Source of the DNA: Uloborus plumipes
Taxonomy: Eukaryota > Arthropoda > Arachnida > Araneae > Uloboridae
Reading direction: 5' to 3'
DNA length: 64,000 nucleotides
Assembly (NCBI GenBank): GCA_038373865.1
Contig: JAXGGA010000031.1
Span: forward strand, 186,001 to 250,000
The translations under genes and the position numbers were made by a program. Under the pieces are notes generated by a model that saw only the letters and a list, made by a program, of their open reading frames with translations, had not been told where the DNA came from and made no database searches. Shown here piece by piece: positions 35,921 through 45,900 of the stretch. The stretch's first letter is position 1. Each line of letters opens with the position of its first letter.

Positions 35921-36147
35921 ATTCCACGGAAAAGTCACCATCTTGTCTCACTCGTGACGCTCAGGTTTTCATTAAAAAGTAGTTATTTTAAAAGGGAATA
36001 AACAAATTTTGTTGGTTAAAAAATCACAAACGGGTGTATGATTTCCTAAGCGAGAAACTTTTTGTTCATTTCCTTTTAAAATTAATACTTTTTAATGAAA
36101 AACATAGGCGTCACGTGCGAAACAAGATGGTGGATTTTTCGTGGAAT
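35921..36147. mobile_element. ATTCCACG-terminal MITE, copy B, in the Beat intron
   Basis: Ends read ATTCCACGGAAAAGTCACCA and, inverted, ATTCCACGAAAAATCCACCA. The interior matches 27727-27954, including AAAAAGTAGTTATTT and its inverted partner. It sits about 500 bases after the exon. The frame 36034-36264 begins inside it and is not a gene. Confidence 0.87.
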
Positions 36148-36439
36148 AGCTCAATATTGATTCTATGGAGCTCAAAATTTACTAGTTATGACATTCTGTT
36201 ACTATGTATATCGACCTCTTCGCAACATTTACAAAAATGTATGCATCTAAACAAAACAAATTGACTTTTCCCTCATTTTACTGAAAAAGTATCAATTTAT
36301 ATGCCAATCTTTTTTTCTTCGAAAATTTCAATCCAATCTCTTCATCTGCTAAATTCTTTTTAAAAAAAATACTTCCCTTCAATCAACCTTCGTTCGCATA
36401 AAAAAAAATCAAAATAAAACGGTTATATAAAGTAAATAT

Positions 36440-36790
36440 TATTGCCTCGATGAAAAAAAAAAAAAAAACTTTGCATAATCGGCGCATTATATGACTCGCA
36501 CACGATATTTTTATTGGATTCGAAATGGTGCGTGAATTGAAGCTTTGCTTTCTGCAGCGTTAAAAAGCAAAATTGCGTTTGAGTAATGGACGACTCTATC
36601 TATCTCGATTACGCACTGCATTCTTTCCCGTTGCCCCTTTAATGGAAATTTATAATCCTCGCCCGTTTTCTTCGGCCATTAGCAAACGTTGCCTTAAGCA
36701 GAGAGAGACGTTTTTAAACGTCGCTTTATTTCAGACAACGTTTTCCACGGAAGGGAAACGATAAGCCAATTCATGGCGTGTTTTTATTTT
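36440..36790. other. GC-richer intronic island
   Basis: This stretch, from TTGCATAATCGGCGC to GGGAAACGATAAGCC, is richer in C and G than its surroundings and has no repeat structure. An open frame (36573-36764) shows no domain. Lying about 1.2 kb after the Beat exon, it is a candidate regulatory element of that intron. Confidence 0.3.
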
Positions 36791-37007
36791 TAGTTGCTGA
36801 GCTGTTCTGTTGTTATATTGTTGAGTCGACATGGCGTTTCTCGGGTGTGACTTTCAAGCTGTAAAATGCGTTTTGCTGTTTTAAGCTGAAGCGTTTTGTC
36901 GTTTTAGGGACTTTAAAAGCTATGCAACTTGTATGTCTTTTACGCATATAGTAAGGCAGATAAAAATAACTCTTCTGTTTTTAATTTGTTACTATGGTAG
37001 TAACCCG

Positions 37008-37225
37008 CACTGCAAAAAAAACTTGTTTTTACAGTATAATACTGGCAGCCAAGGTTCTAGTTTAAAACAGTAAAATTCACAGTAATAAACTGTAACATTG
37101 CTAATTTTACAATAATAAACAGTAAAATTGCTAAATTTAGTTTATTACCGTGTATTTTACAGTTTTAAACTGGAACCTCTGCTGCCAGTATTACACTGCA
37201 AAACCAACAGTTTATTTTTTCAGTG
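37008..37225. mobile_element. Palindromic MITE, CACTG ends
   Basis: The outer ends are CACTG and CAGTG. The inner arms pair for about 90 bases, with ATACTGGCAGC, AGGTTC and AGTTTAAAAC on the left and their complements on the right. The centre has AACAGTAAAATTGCTAA-like repeats. No coding potential. Target duplication is unclear, so the superfamily is left open. Confidence 0.85.
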
Positions 37226-39914
37226 CGAACGACCGACCACTTATTTACAAAATACCTTAAATTATGTTTCTCAGAAAAATTGAAGACCAACTTCTCTTGC
37301 GCCCAGAATTAGCTTTAAACATGTCAGACCAATATTAGGTACACTAGTTTTAAAAGAATAAGCGCTCATTTAAGGCAAAGTTCAAAATAGCTTTGTATTT
37401 TTATATGTTTAGAGTAATGTCATGCTCAGTCAACATAGGAAGCTTTGTGATATTTAATGACATCAACATCGTTTTAACCTCAGCAGGAATGCAGACCTAA
37501 TTCATTCATAGGCTAATTGAGCGTCAGGCTCAAGTGCGTCAAAGTTTAAAAGCTCCCATTTCCTTCAAAATTTGATTATACGAAAAATGATTCACACTTC
37601 TGATTTTGCATTTAAGTTTCATATTATGAGAATGATGGTATTTTTTGCAACAAAAAAGGAACGAAGCGGTATGAATCATAGACTCGGGTCTTGCTATGGC
37701 TTTATCTGTCTATAAGACACGCGTGAAACTCATTTTCATGTTATCCTACTAAAAAGGGAAAATAAATATAGGTTTATTAATTCAATAATTATCAAACAAA
37801 GAATTTGAAAGTTGGAGGCAATGACATGATGAGAAAAGTTAGGAAGTTATAGTCTGGGGATTGCCACACCATCCTCCCCAAATATTTTTTAAAGGATTTC
37901 GTTTTTTTTTTTTTTTATATATATTTGAACGAAACATGTTTTTTTTTATAAAAAATATAAAAAAGTACATGAATCCGAATTTTCGGTACATCGCAACGCT
38001 TATAAATTGAATTTCAGAATGGTTGTGGGGAAACACTGCACACAGATATTAATTGTCCCAGGTACAGGCTAAATGGCTACACCAATTAGGAATTGGCAGG
38101 GTCAAACTTAACAAGTTCTGTTAGAAATAATGTTACTAATTGAGAAGAATTTAAAAGGTGTTTTTCTTTAACTACTAAATTATTTTATTCATTATTGCAT
38201 TAAATAAATTGTATTTACATTAATCATCAGTTTATACTTTCAGTTTCATTTGCTTTAAATAGTAGTTAGTAATATTTTTCCAGTTCATGTTTTTGCATAT
38301 ATTCTTCAAGTATCCTTCTCATAATTATCTTTCAGAAAATATTATGCTACGTTATTATAGAAACTATAAATAAGGTTTCTTGTTAGCACGTCGGTCATAG
38401 AATGTCAAGGTGTAACACAAACTATAACCGAAAATTAATGTTTATAACACATAAAACGGAAACTAAATTTGTTTTGACTTCTAAAATAATAACTTTAACA
38501 ATTTCAATTTCGACAATAACAAGGGAAATACAAAATTACTAGAATTTCTTCCAAAATTAAATCATTTATCTTGTTTAAGAAGAAGAAAATAACAGTTAAA
38601 ATCTACTCTGAAAACGTTGGAGTCATTTTCACTGATTGTACAATAAATATCAAGTTAAAAGATAAATTGCGTCGTTTGAAGTTTCAGAATTACTATTTCT
38701 TGCCGATAACGAGAACTTATTACAGTAATTGAAGGTTTCAATTTCTACAAACGACAGAGGTGTTTTAGAAGATAAAACTTCTTTCATTTTTGGACAACAA
38801 TTATCAGGCCTGTTAGAAAGGTAACTGATTTCAGTTTACCATATTTTAGTGTTATTTTAATAAAAATACTTACTTCATAAATCTAGTGATTTCTAAATTC
38901 GACACCTTGTAATGCATAAAAGAGAATTTGGGTATGGAAGTTGTGTTAAAAAAAACTCACATTATCTAAATTGACTCAATGCGTGCTTGTTTGTTCTATT
39001 ATACTTTTGCTATCAATTTGGTAATGGGGTTACAATAAATATTCATCCAATTGCTGGTGAAAATTGTGGGTGTTTTTTGTAAGTGTTTAAAAAGAAAACA
39101 AACTTATTTCAGCTTAATCACTACAATCGATTTCTTAGAAAATAAACAATATAATTCGTAAAAATGCAAATGTTGTACAATAGAATTGAGCAAATCATTA
39201 AAAAAACGGTTCCTTCATTAAAAAGCCATAGTTGGCCGTGATACTTAATTTTCAACTTTTTACATTTTCGTGTTTAACAGAAAAATATCATTGTTCATTA
39301 AAAACTATAAAGCTGCCGAACGTGCATTCGCTCTTCATCGTTAAGTAGCGTGTGTAATCTATACATTGCTTTCGTTAAATACTATATGAACTCTGTATTT
39401 CAAATACATTAAAAATAAACGCGATGTCGCTCTCATAAAATGAGTACGAGGGCAGTCTAAATTGTACTACTACCTTCATAAATTCCGCATAGTCTTCTAA
39501 AAAATTTTATGGTAACTCTTACTGAAATAAACATTTATGCTCTTGCACTTTTATACGTTTGATGCTTCTATTCATAATACTGTAAAAAAGCAGTCGAAAA
39601 CTTTGTACTGTGAAATTAGTAAACTGGGAGAACTTGCATAAAAGCACTTATAAACACATTTAAAATAAGTTAAAAAGCAATAAATTTTTAAGCTATTGCA
39701 TAGCTTTTATCGTGGGCTTTGAGTCGACTGAATGAAGAAATTTTGCAACGAAAAACCTAACACCAACCACTCCGACGTGATCACAGTAATCGTCATAATG
39801 ACAATTTGAGTGTAAGGCTTCTCTGTATTACATAATGAAATTCATTTCTATGGTCTTTTTGAAATTGTTAACTATATATAGATAAATCATTGTCCTGAGA
39901 CAATATACATATAT
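37226..39914. other. Gene-free AT-rich DNA
   Basis: No gene, terminus or array is supportable. The frame at 37839-38036 crosses T runs and lacks a domain. Confidence 0.45.
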
Positions 39915-40533
39915 TGTTACAAATCTTGTAAATAGTTGTTGTTTTTCCTGCCTTGCATCATTTTCACTAGTTTTGGTTTTATCTGGCGACATGTTGCAAA
40001 AGTATCTGAAGATATCACTTCTACCTTTTGTATACCGACCCTGTAACATTTTGTAGTTTTTGCACTTTCCCTAACTTTAATAAACATGAAGCTCGGAGTA
40101 GTAATATCGTGTTTTTCTTCTTATCGCTAGAATTTTCTTGAATGGATTATTTAAGTTTGTGAATGAATCGAAGACTCCGGAATTTGCTAGAATGTTGTAG
40201 AAATTTCCTTCCGAGTATAAATAGCTGTCCAACTGCCTCGAACACAGTTAGTTAGTTGTTTTTAGATTTGATTTCTGGTGACTCGTTTTATTCGCTAGGG
40301 CGAATGTTTGTTTTGCTTCTGTAATTTCTTAATTACTGTTCACGTTAGATACGTGGTGCTGAGTTACTGTTGAGAGTACAGTGTACTATTTGCTACCTAA
40401 TTGCTGGATGTTTAGCAATTGTTTCCTGCACATATTGTAAATAAGTGTACATACTTGTAAATAAATTTATAGTTACTTCCTCAAGATTAGAATGCTCATT
40501 TAAAAAAGTTGAAGGTGCTACGGACTCGTTACA
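39915..40533 (+). mobile_element. Solo LTR, probably Gypsy-type
   Basis: The LTR runs from TGTTACAAATC to CTCGTTACA, with TG and CA ends, flanked by ATAT at 39911-39914 and 40534-40537. It contains a TATAAATA box at 40216-40223, an initiator-like region about 30 bases later (CACAGTTAGTTAGTTG), and AATAAA sites near 40078 and 40451. No gag or pol sequence and no second LTR adjoin it. The ATAT duplication is weak evidence alone in AT-rich DNA, but the promoter layout supports an LTR. The frame 40445-40744 crosses its end and is not a gene. Confidence 0.72.
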
Positions 40534-40537
40534 ATAT

Positions 40538-41285
40538 CAACGCACAGCCAATACCGCTGAAGCCTCAGACTTAAAATTTGACAGGCATGTCCACATGATT
40601 ACGAAAGTATCCCTTAAGAAAGGATTATTCGAAATATCGGGAGAAATTAAGTTAAAATCCCTTAATTTCTGTGAAATTGAAACCTGTAAAAGAAATCTAA
40701 ATCCGTTATTTTCGAAGGCTTTCCTCCATTTAAATCATTATTAGGTACTTCACCACAACATTTGGCGGATAGCGAATTTGATATTATTTTTGTTTCTCAC
40801 GTGATTCTTCGAGGCTTTTCTCAAGTAAAATAATGTTTTTGCTTTTTGCTTTCACTTTTTCAAAACGATGTTTTTTAAGAACATCACAGATAAAATATCA
40901 TGTACCCACATTAGAGCAGGAACACACAGATATATATAGATGGCCTGCGTTTTCGGACACCACTCTCAAAAGGTGTAACTTGAATTAGTATCAAAGTAAA
41001 AAAAAACCTAAATAATTATAATTTCATAGGTTGATAAAAAAAATGCTATGCAATAACTTTAATGCGGCAGTCCCCGAGTGCCACACGCATTTTTTTAACC
41101 CCTAGTTTTACTCACTCTTATTTTACTCATGTTCTCAAAGTCTATCGTACAAATTAAGGTGCACACAATACGATTTTAGTCTCCGCAAAATTACGCTCAA
41201 AGGTTTTAATTATTTTTTATAGTATAATATTTCATATATAATAGCATTAAGGTACAAATAGGTTACATCGTGTTTCGAATACCTA
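40538..41285. other. Gene-free AT-rich DNA
   Basis: I see nothing identifiable. Confidence 0.4.
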
Positions 41286-41393
41286 CCCAGGTAGCACAAA
41301 AAACGTTTAAACGTTTTATAAACGTTTTTAATCCGTTGTCACAACGTTAATAACCATTTTACAACCTTTAAAGAACGAAGTGTGCTACTTGGG
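41286..41393. mobile_element. Intact 108-bp MITE, CCCAGGTAGCACA ends
   Basis: The element begins CCCAGGTAGCACA and ends TGTGCTACTTGGG, with TA on both sides. The interior carries ACGTTTAAACGTTTTATAAACG and CAACGTTAATAACC. It is the uninterrupted counterpart of the element at 42991-45009 and so shows what the site looked like before insertion. Confidence 0.9.
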
Positions 41394-42177
41394 TAGTGTA
41401 CGCTGAGCAGCATTTTCAGTTCAACTTTTTGCTTCAGTTAAATTCTACTAAAATATTCTAGATTTTACAGGCAAATGAGAGTTTAAATTTTTCTCATTAG
41501 CAGAAATAAACTTTTATAGTAAGATTACATTCATTCTACAGCTCTGAGATGAGTTATAAGCTTAATCAAATATTGTTATATCAACCTTTTCTAGCTACAA
41601 CTGCATTGTCAACATATTTTTACAACACAACTATTCTACAGATCATAACTGACGCCAAGTTTCAGTTAGCTGATTTACTGTAACAAAAAACTTTTCTATG
41701 AACAACTACGTTGTTAAGATATATATTTTTAAAACACTACAAATATTCTACTGCTCGCAAATGAATTAGCTCAGTTACTGCAACAACAAATATTCTAACA
41801 GCACCTATAATATTAGCATACATAGTTTTACAACACTACAGCCCAATGTTTCCCAATGTCTCGAGTACACCAAATAACTTCGCGTTTTCCGCTTTCGGTT
41901 TCCGATCGAAATCCGAGAATGATTACGTAATTAATTATTTTGACTTTCAATGATGTATTAGTTTGCATTGCCAGCCTTTTTTCTTTTCTTTTCTTTTACT
42001 ATCCCCTGTTGTTTGAAAGTTTGTTTAAACTGGGTTAATTTTTTTTAGAGTTAAGTCACGTCAAAAATCTCTCATATTTTGAGTAATGTAATAATATCTG
42101 TCGCCGAGGTGCGGCACAGACATTTTAGAATTAGAGCATGGTAAAGAAGTGATAGGAAACACTACAAGGGTTATATA
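41394..42177. other. AT-rich DNA with weak imperfect repeats
   Basis: Phrases such as CAACAxxxATATTCTA and TTACAACACTAC recur loosely between 41600 and 41850. No gene. Confidence 0.4.
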
Positions 42178-42179
42178 TA

Positions 42180-42843
42180 CGGTAAAACCTCTCTAACCGG
42201 CCACCCTTCATTCTGTGAAATTTTGACATGCCTATGTAAACAAGTCTAAGGCATGTTTTTTTTTTTATTTATTTAAAATGAAGCTTGAGATACTCTTCAA
42301 AGGGAAAATGTATTTTACTTGATGTTTTATTACGTTGACTTCTCTTGACCTTCTATTGAGGCGTCCTATCTGAGAGTCAGCACCGTAATTATCAAACTAT
42401 TCCGCTGAAATTTCTTTCTGGAAGGATTCGAATCTTTCAAATTCGAGAATCGTTCGAATGTAGTCTATATTAGCTCTCTTTCTGATTTACCGTTCTCCTT
42501 TAGCACAGAACTTTCATTGAGCTGTTTGAGATTGTTAAAAAAACTCTTTGAGATTGTTGCAATTCAGATAACAAACCAACAAATGAGCGAACGAGAATGA
42601 ATTTTTTTTTCAGAAATGATAGCAGTTCATTAACTGCCCTAATCTCATCTTGAGTCGAAAGGTTGAAGATCAGAAAAAATATTTTTTTGAAAAATTGAAA
42701 TCATGAGCCCACTCGGTAGGAAGGTTGCTAAGAGGGGCATTTTTATCATTAGGTCGAAGGGGCAAGAAATCCGAGCCGCAAAAAATTGGCCGACAAGAGG
42801 GATAGCCGCTTAGTAGAGGTGGCTGCTCATAGAGGTTTTACCG
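42180..42843. mobile_element. Tigger/pogo-like non-autonomous element
   Basis: The left end CGGTAAAACCTCTCTAACCGG and right end, inverted, CGGTAAAACCTCTATGAGC are flanked by TA at 42178-42179 and 42844-42845. The terminus resembles those of the Tigger branch of the pogo superfamily. The 664 bases contain no transposase frame. Confidence 0.85.
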
Positions 42844-43080
42844 TAATATGAATAAATTTAGCTTTTAATAGGGCTTGCTTGTAATTAATGAATTACGCAG
42901 ATTTGTCATTTCGAGTTCTCCCGGGAGAAAAGGACATATAATATCAACTTAATAAAAGTTTTATTTGGAAACAACAGAAACCAAACCATTCCCAGGTAGC
43001 ACAAATAACCTTTAAACTTTTTATAAACCTTTTTTAAGCGGCTGTTACAACGTTAATAACCATTTTACAACCTTTAATAA

Positions 43081-43508
43081 AATATTTTTGGGAAAAAAAT
43101 AGCACCGACTTCAGTTGGAAATTGCTCTAAAAAGTAAAAAATAATTTTTTTCTTTGAACACCATCGAAACTACTTTTAAACATAAGTTTTGAAGTAGGCG
43201 CAAAAACAATAGGTAAAATGATATTTAACCATATTTTGCCAACATTTTTTCAAAGAAACCATTGAAAATTAAAAGCAGAATATTTGTACCATTACACGAA
43301 TGTGTGGTAATCAATGAAATGAATCCATTAAAATTTATATTTATAGTTGAATTGTAGTTGCGTATGATTTTATACATTGTTTTTGCGCCGACTTCAAAAC
43401 TTATGTTTAAAAGTAGTTTCGATGATGTTTAAAGAAAAAAATTATTTTTTACTTTTTAGAGCAATTTCCAACTGAAGTCGGTGATATTTTTTTCCAAAAA
43501 TATTTTAT
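43081..43508. repeat. Foldback repeat, arms ~130 bp
   Basis: ACCGACTTCAGTTGGAAATTG on the left is inverted at the right as CAATTTCCAACTGAAGTCGG. Pairing continues through the ATAAGTTTTGAAGT region for about 130 bases. The loop is about 150 bases. The CCGACTTC terminus also ends the two chimeric repeats that follow. Confidence 0.87.
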
Positions 43509-43558
43509 TTCATTCTTTTTAGTGTAAATGCACTTAAAATAATCAAAATATAGTTAAA

Positions 43559-43917
43559 AAACCATGCAGCTGTTCAAAAAACTTGCAGACCTGGACTTGA
43601 TCTCATTCCATCAGGAACTTCAAACCGACGCTCTTAACCACTTGACCATTAGGTCGCTCATTGAAGTAAGGATTTACGATAGCACATATTGTTTTTAAAT
43701 AACATGAAATTTTAGTTTTTCGATCATAACTTTTGTTCTAGTGAACAAATATCGTCATATGAATACATGGTACCTAAGTTAACCATCTCCTATCGATTTA
43801 AAAAAAAAAAAAATCGTCCAAATCGATTCAGTAGATCAGATGCTAAGTGCGAACAAACAGACAAAAAAACATACGCTTTGAATTGAGAATCTCCTCCTTT
43901 TTTGAAGTCGGTTAAAA
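43559..43917 (-). repeat. Chimeric dispersed repeat, copy 1, tRNA-like 3' part
   Basis: Read on the minus strand it starts AACCGACTTCAAAAAAGGAGG, runs through AATCGATTTGGACGA, and ends in a tRNA-like stretch with A-box TGGTCAAGTGGTTAAGAGCG and a degenerate B-box. It shares about 350 bases with 44636-44988 in the same orientation. The frame 43790-44002 is a shadow. Confidence 0.8.
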
Positions 43918-44635
43918 ATTGAAAGTAAAATAAGTAATTTGAATTTAGGGAAAAGGAGTTAGAGTAAGACTTGGAAAATTGGTGCAAGTTTTTGTTTTTC
44001 ATGGAAAATAATTTTCAACTAAAGTGGACTCTTTAGCTTTTTTCAAACACCACAAATTAAAATCTTATTTTTTAAAAATGTGTGTCACTTTAATGATCGT
44101 TCATACACCCCCCCCCCCCTCGCAGTGCAAAAAAGCATTACACAATAGATTCTTCCCAATAACTCAACACTCATGGTGTTTGATACATTTTATTTGTTTG
44201 TAATGATGTTTTTTGGTCACAACCAATATGAAAATCACAAAAAATAGTTACTTTAATTTTTAACATATTTATCATCTTCAGAATTTTTGACTTTTAATTT
44301 TACCTTGAATTTGACTTAAAAGCAAGGTATAAAATACAGAATTTTATAAAGGTACAAAAATTAACATAATATAAGTGATTGTGTATATAATTTTTGAAAA
44401 AATTATATAGGTGCCGCAAAACAAAAACCATTTATTGCCACAATCGATTCAAAGCCCCCAAAAATGGCGCAAACTTCCATAAGAAAATTCTACAGCATTG
44501 AAGGACCCCATTGCCCATTTTAACAAAGATCCGACCAAAACTGTCATTTTGTACCATAAAAAAATATGGGGCACATTCCCATGGGAGGATGTACCTGCAT
44601 AAGGACATTAAAATCATTAAAAAAAAAAAAAAAAA
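43918..44635. other. AT-rich spacer between the two chimeric copies
   Basis: It contains a C run near 44107 and an A run near 44620, where the second copy begins. Opposing frames at 44432-44723 have no domain. Confidence 0.4.
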
Positions 44636-44988
44636 AACATGCAGCTATTCGAAAAAATCCTTGCAGACCTGTACTCGATCTCATTCCATCAGGAACTTCA
44701 ACCTGACGCGCATAACCACTTGACCATCGGGTCGCTCATTGAAGTTAGGATTTACGATAGCAGATATTGTTTTAAATGACATGAAATGTTAGTTTTTCGA
44801 TCATAACTTTTTTTCTAGTGAACAAATATCGTCATATGAGTACATGGTACCTAAGTTACACCATCTCCTATCGATTAAAAAAAAAAATTGTCCAAATCGG
44901 TTCAGTAGATCAGATGTTATGTGCGAACAAACAAAAAAAAGCATACGCTTTGAATTGAGAACCTCCTCCTTTTTCGAAGTCGGTTAAA
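44636..44988 (-). repeat. Chimeric dispersed repeat, copy 2
   Basis: It is nearly the same as 43559-43917, with differences such as ATTCGAAAAAATCC versus GTTCAAAAAACTT. It ends in GAAGTCGGTTAAAA at the right junction of the split MITE, so it is the last piece of the nested insertion. Confidence 0.8.
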
Positions 44989-45009
44989 AAACGAAGTATG
45001 CTACTTGGG

Positions 45010-45735
45010 TTTACATATAAAAAACACTCATTTTTGACAGTAAGAGGGAGCGATTCACCCCTGATCACCCCAAACGGCAAGTCTGGAGTTATAGCCGCTT
45101 TAACCCAACGTAATTACATAATACAAACAAGAATTTGTGGAACATAAACAACCTTTTCATAAACGATCAGAAACAAAAAGTTATTTAAGAACGAAATTTT
45201 ATTACCAAAAGCTTTAAATGACTATAATAATAATTAAATCCGAGAACAGCAGCAAGCTAATTACAATCTTTATTAGAATCATTACTCTCAAGTAGAAGTA
45301 AAATGTACGCGAATTGCAAGGAAAGGAAGACTGGAATTCCGCTCATTATTTATAATTAACGTATCACTTTCCTGCCCTGTCATAATTTGCGATTGTAATT
45401 TATGAATACTGTTTAAGTTGACTATCTTGATTCGCATGAACGGGTTACTGTTGAGATGAGGTTAACAACGTATGCCTCATTACCCGTTAATAAAATGGAT
45501 GTATGCGCTGTAAAAAATTGTGTACATTTACTATTGTCAAGGGGTGTAACCTTACACAACTCCTGGAGTAAGCTGCTCGGATTTTAAGAAACCCTTCGCT
45601 TTTGGAGGAAAGTTTCGTGCAGCCGGTGTAAAGTTCCACCAAGCGTAAAAATTACTGGCGAATGACTCAAAGCGCATGTGCTGAGACAAACATCGGAGCA
45701 GAGCTCTTGACGTCTTATGAACGGAACTAAGATGT
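45010..45735. other. Gene-free DNA with a GTGTAACCTTACAC palindrome
   Basis: GTGTAACCTTACAC occurs at about 45544 and again at about 45995, which might mark the ends of an element containing the SINE below. The palindrome cannot show orientation, so I do not call an element. Minus frames 45552-45758 and 45755-45952 lack domains. Confidence 0.4.
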
Positions 45736-45900
45736 GCCTTAACCGGCCCAGTGGTCAAAGCGTTTGCTTTGCTCTGTAAGCGGTAAGTTCATGGTTTGGC
45801 GTTCGATCCCATAGTGTGTAAAATTTACAAATGTGTGCAAAGTTGATTGGTTGTGGGAAAACATGAACCAGACAACCATTAATTAAACGAAAAGTTGAAA
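45736..45900 (+). mobile_element. tRNA-derived SINE (second family)
   Basis: The head AACCGGCCCAGTGGTCAAAG matches an A-box context, and GGCGTTCGATCCC at about 45798-45810 is a good B-box. It differs from the GGGCCGTGGTGG family at 27269. The 3' limit and target duplication are not clear. Confidence 0.7.

Larger units (their letters stand above)
42991..45009. mobile_element. CCCAGGTAGCACA MITE split by nested insertions
   Basis: The left part (42991-43077) and right part (about 44988-45009) together match the intact MITE at 41286-41393. Between them lie about 1.9 kb. TTAA is present at both junctions (43074-43077 and 44984-44987). That could be a target duplication or part of the element's own end. 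Confidence 0.88.
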
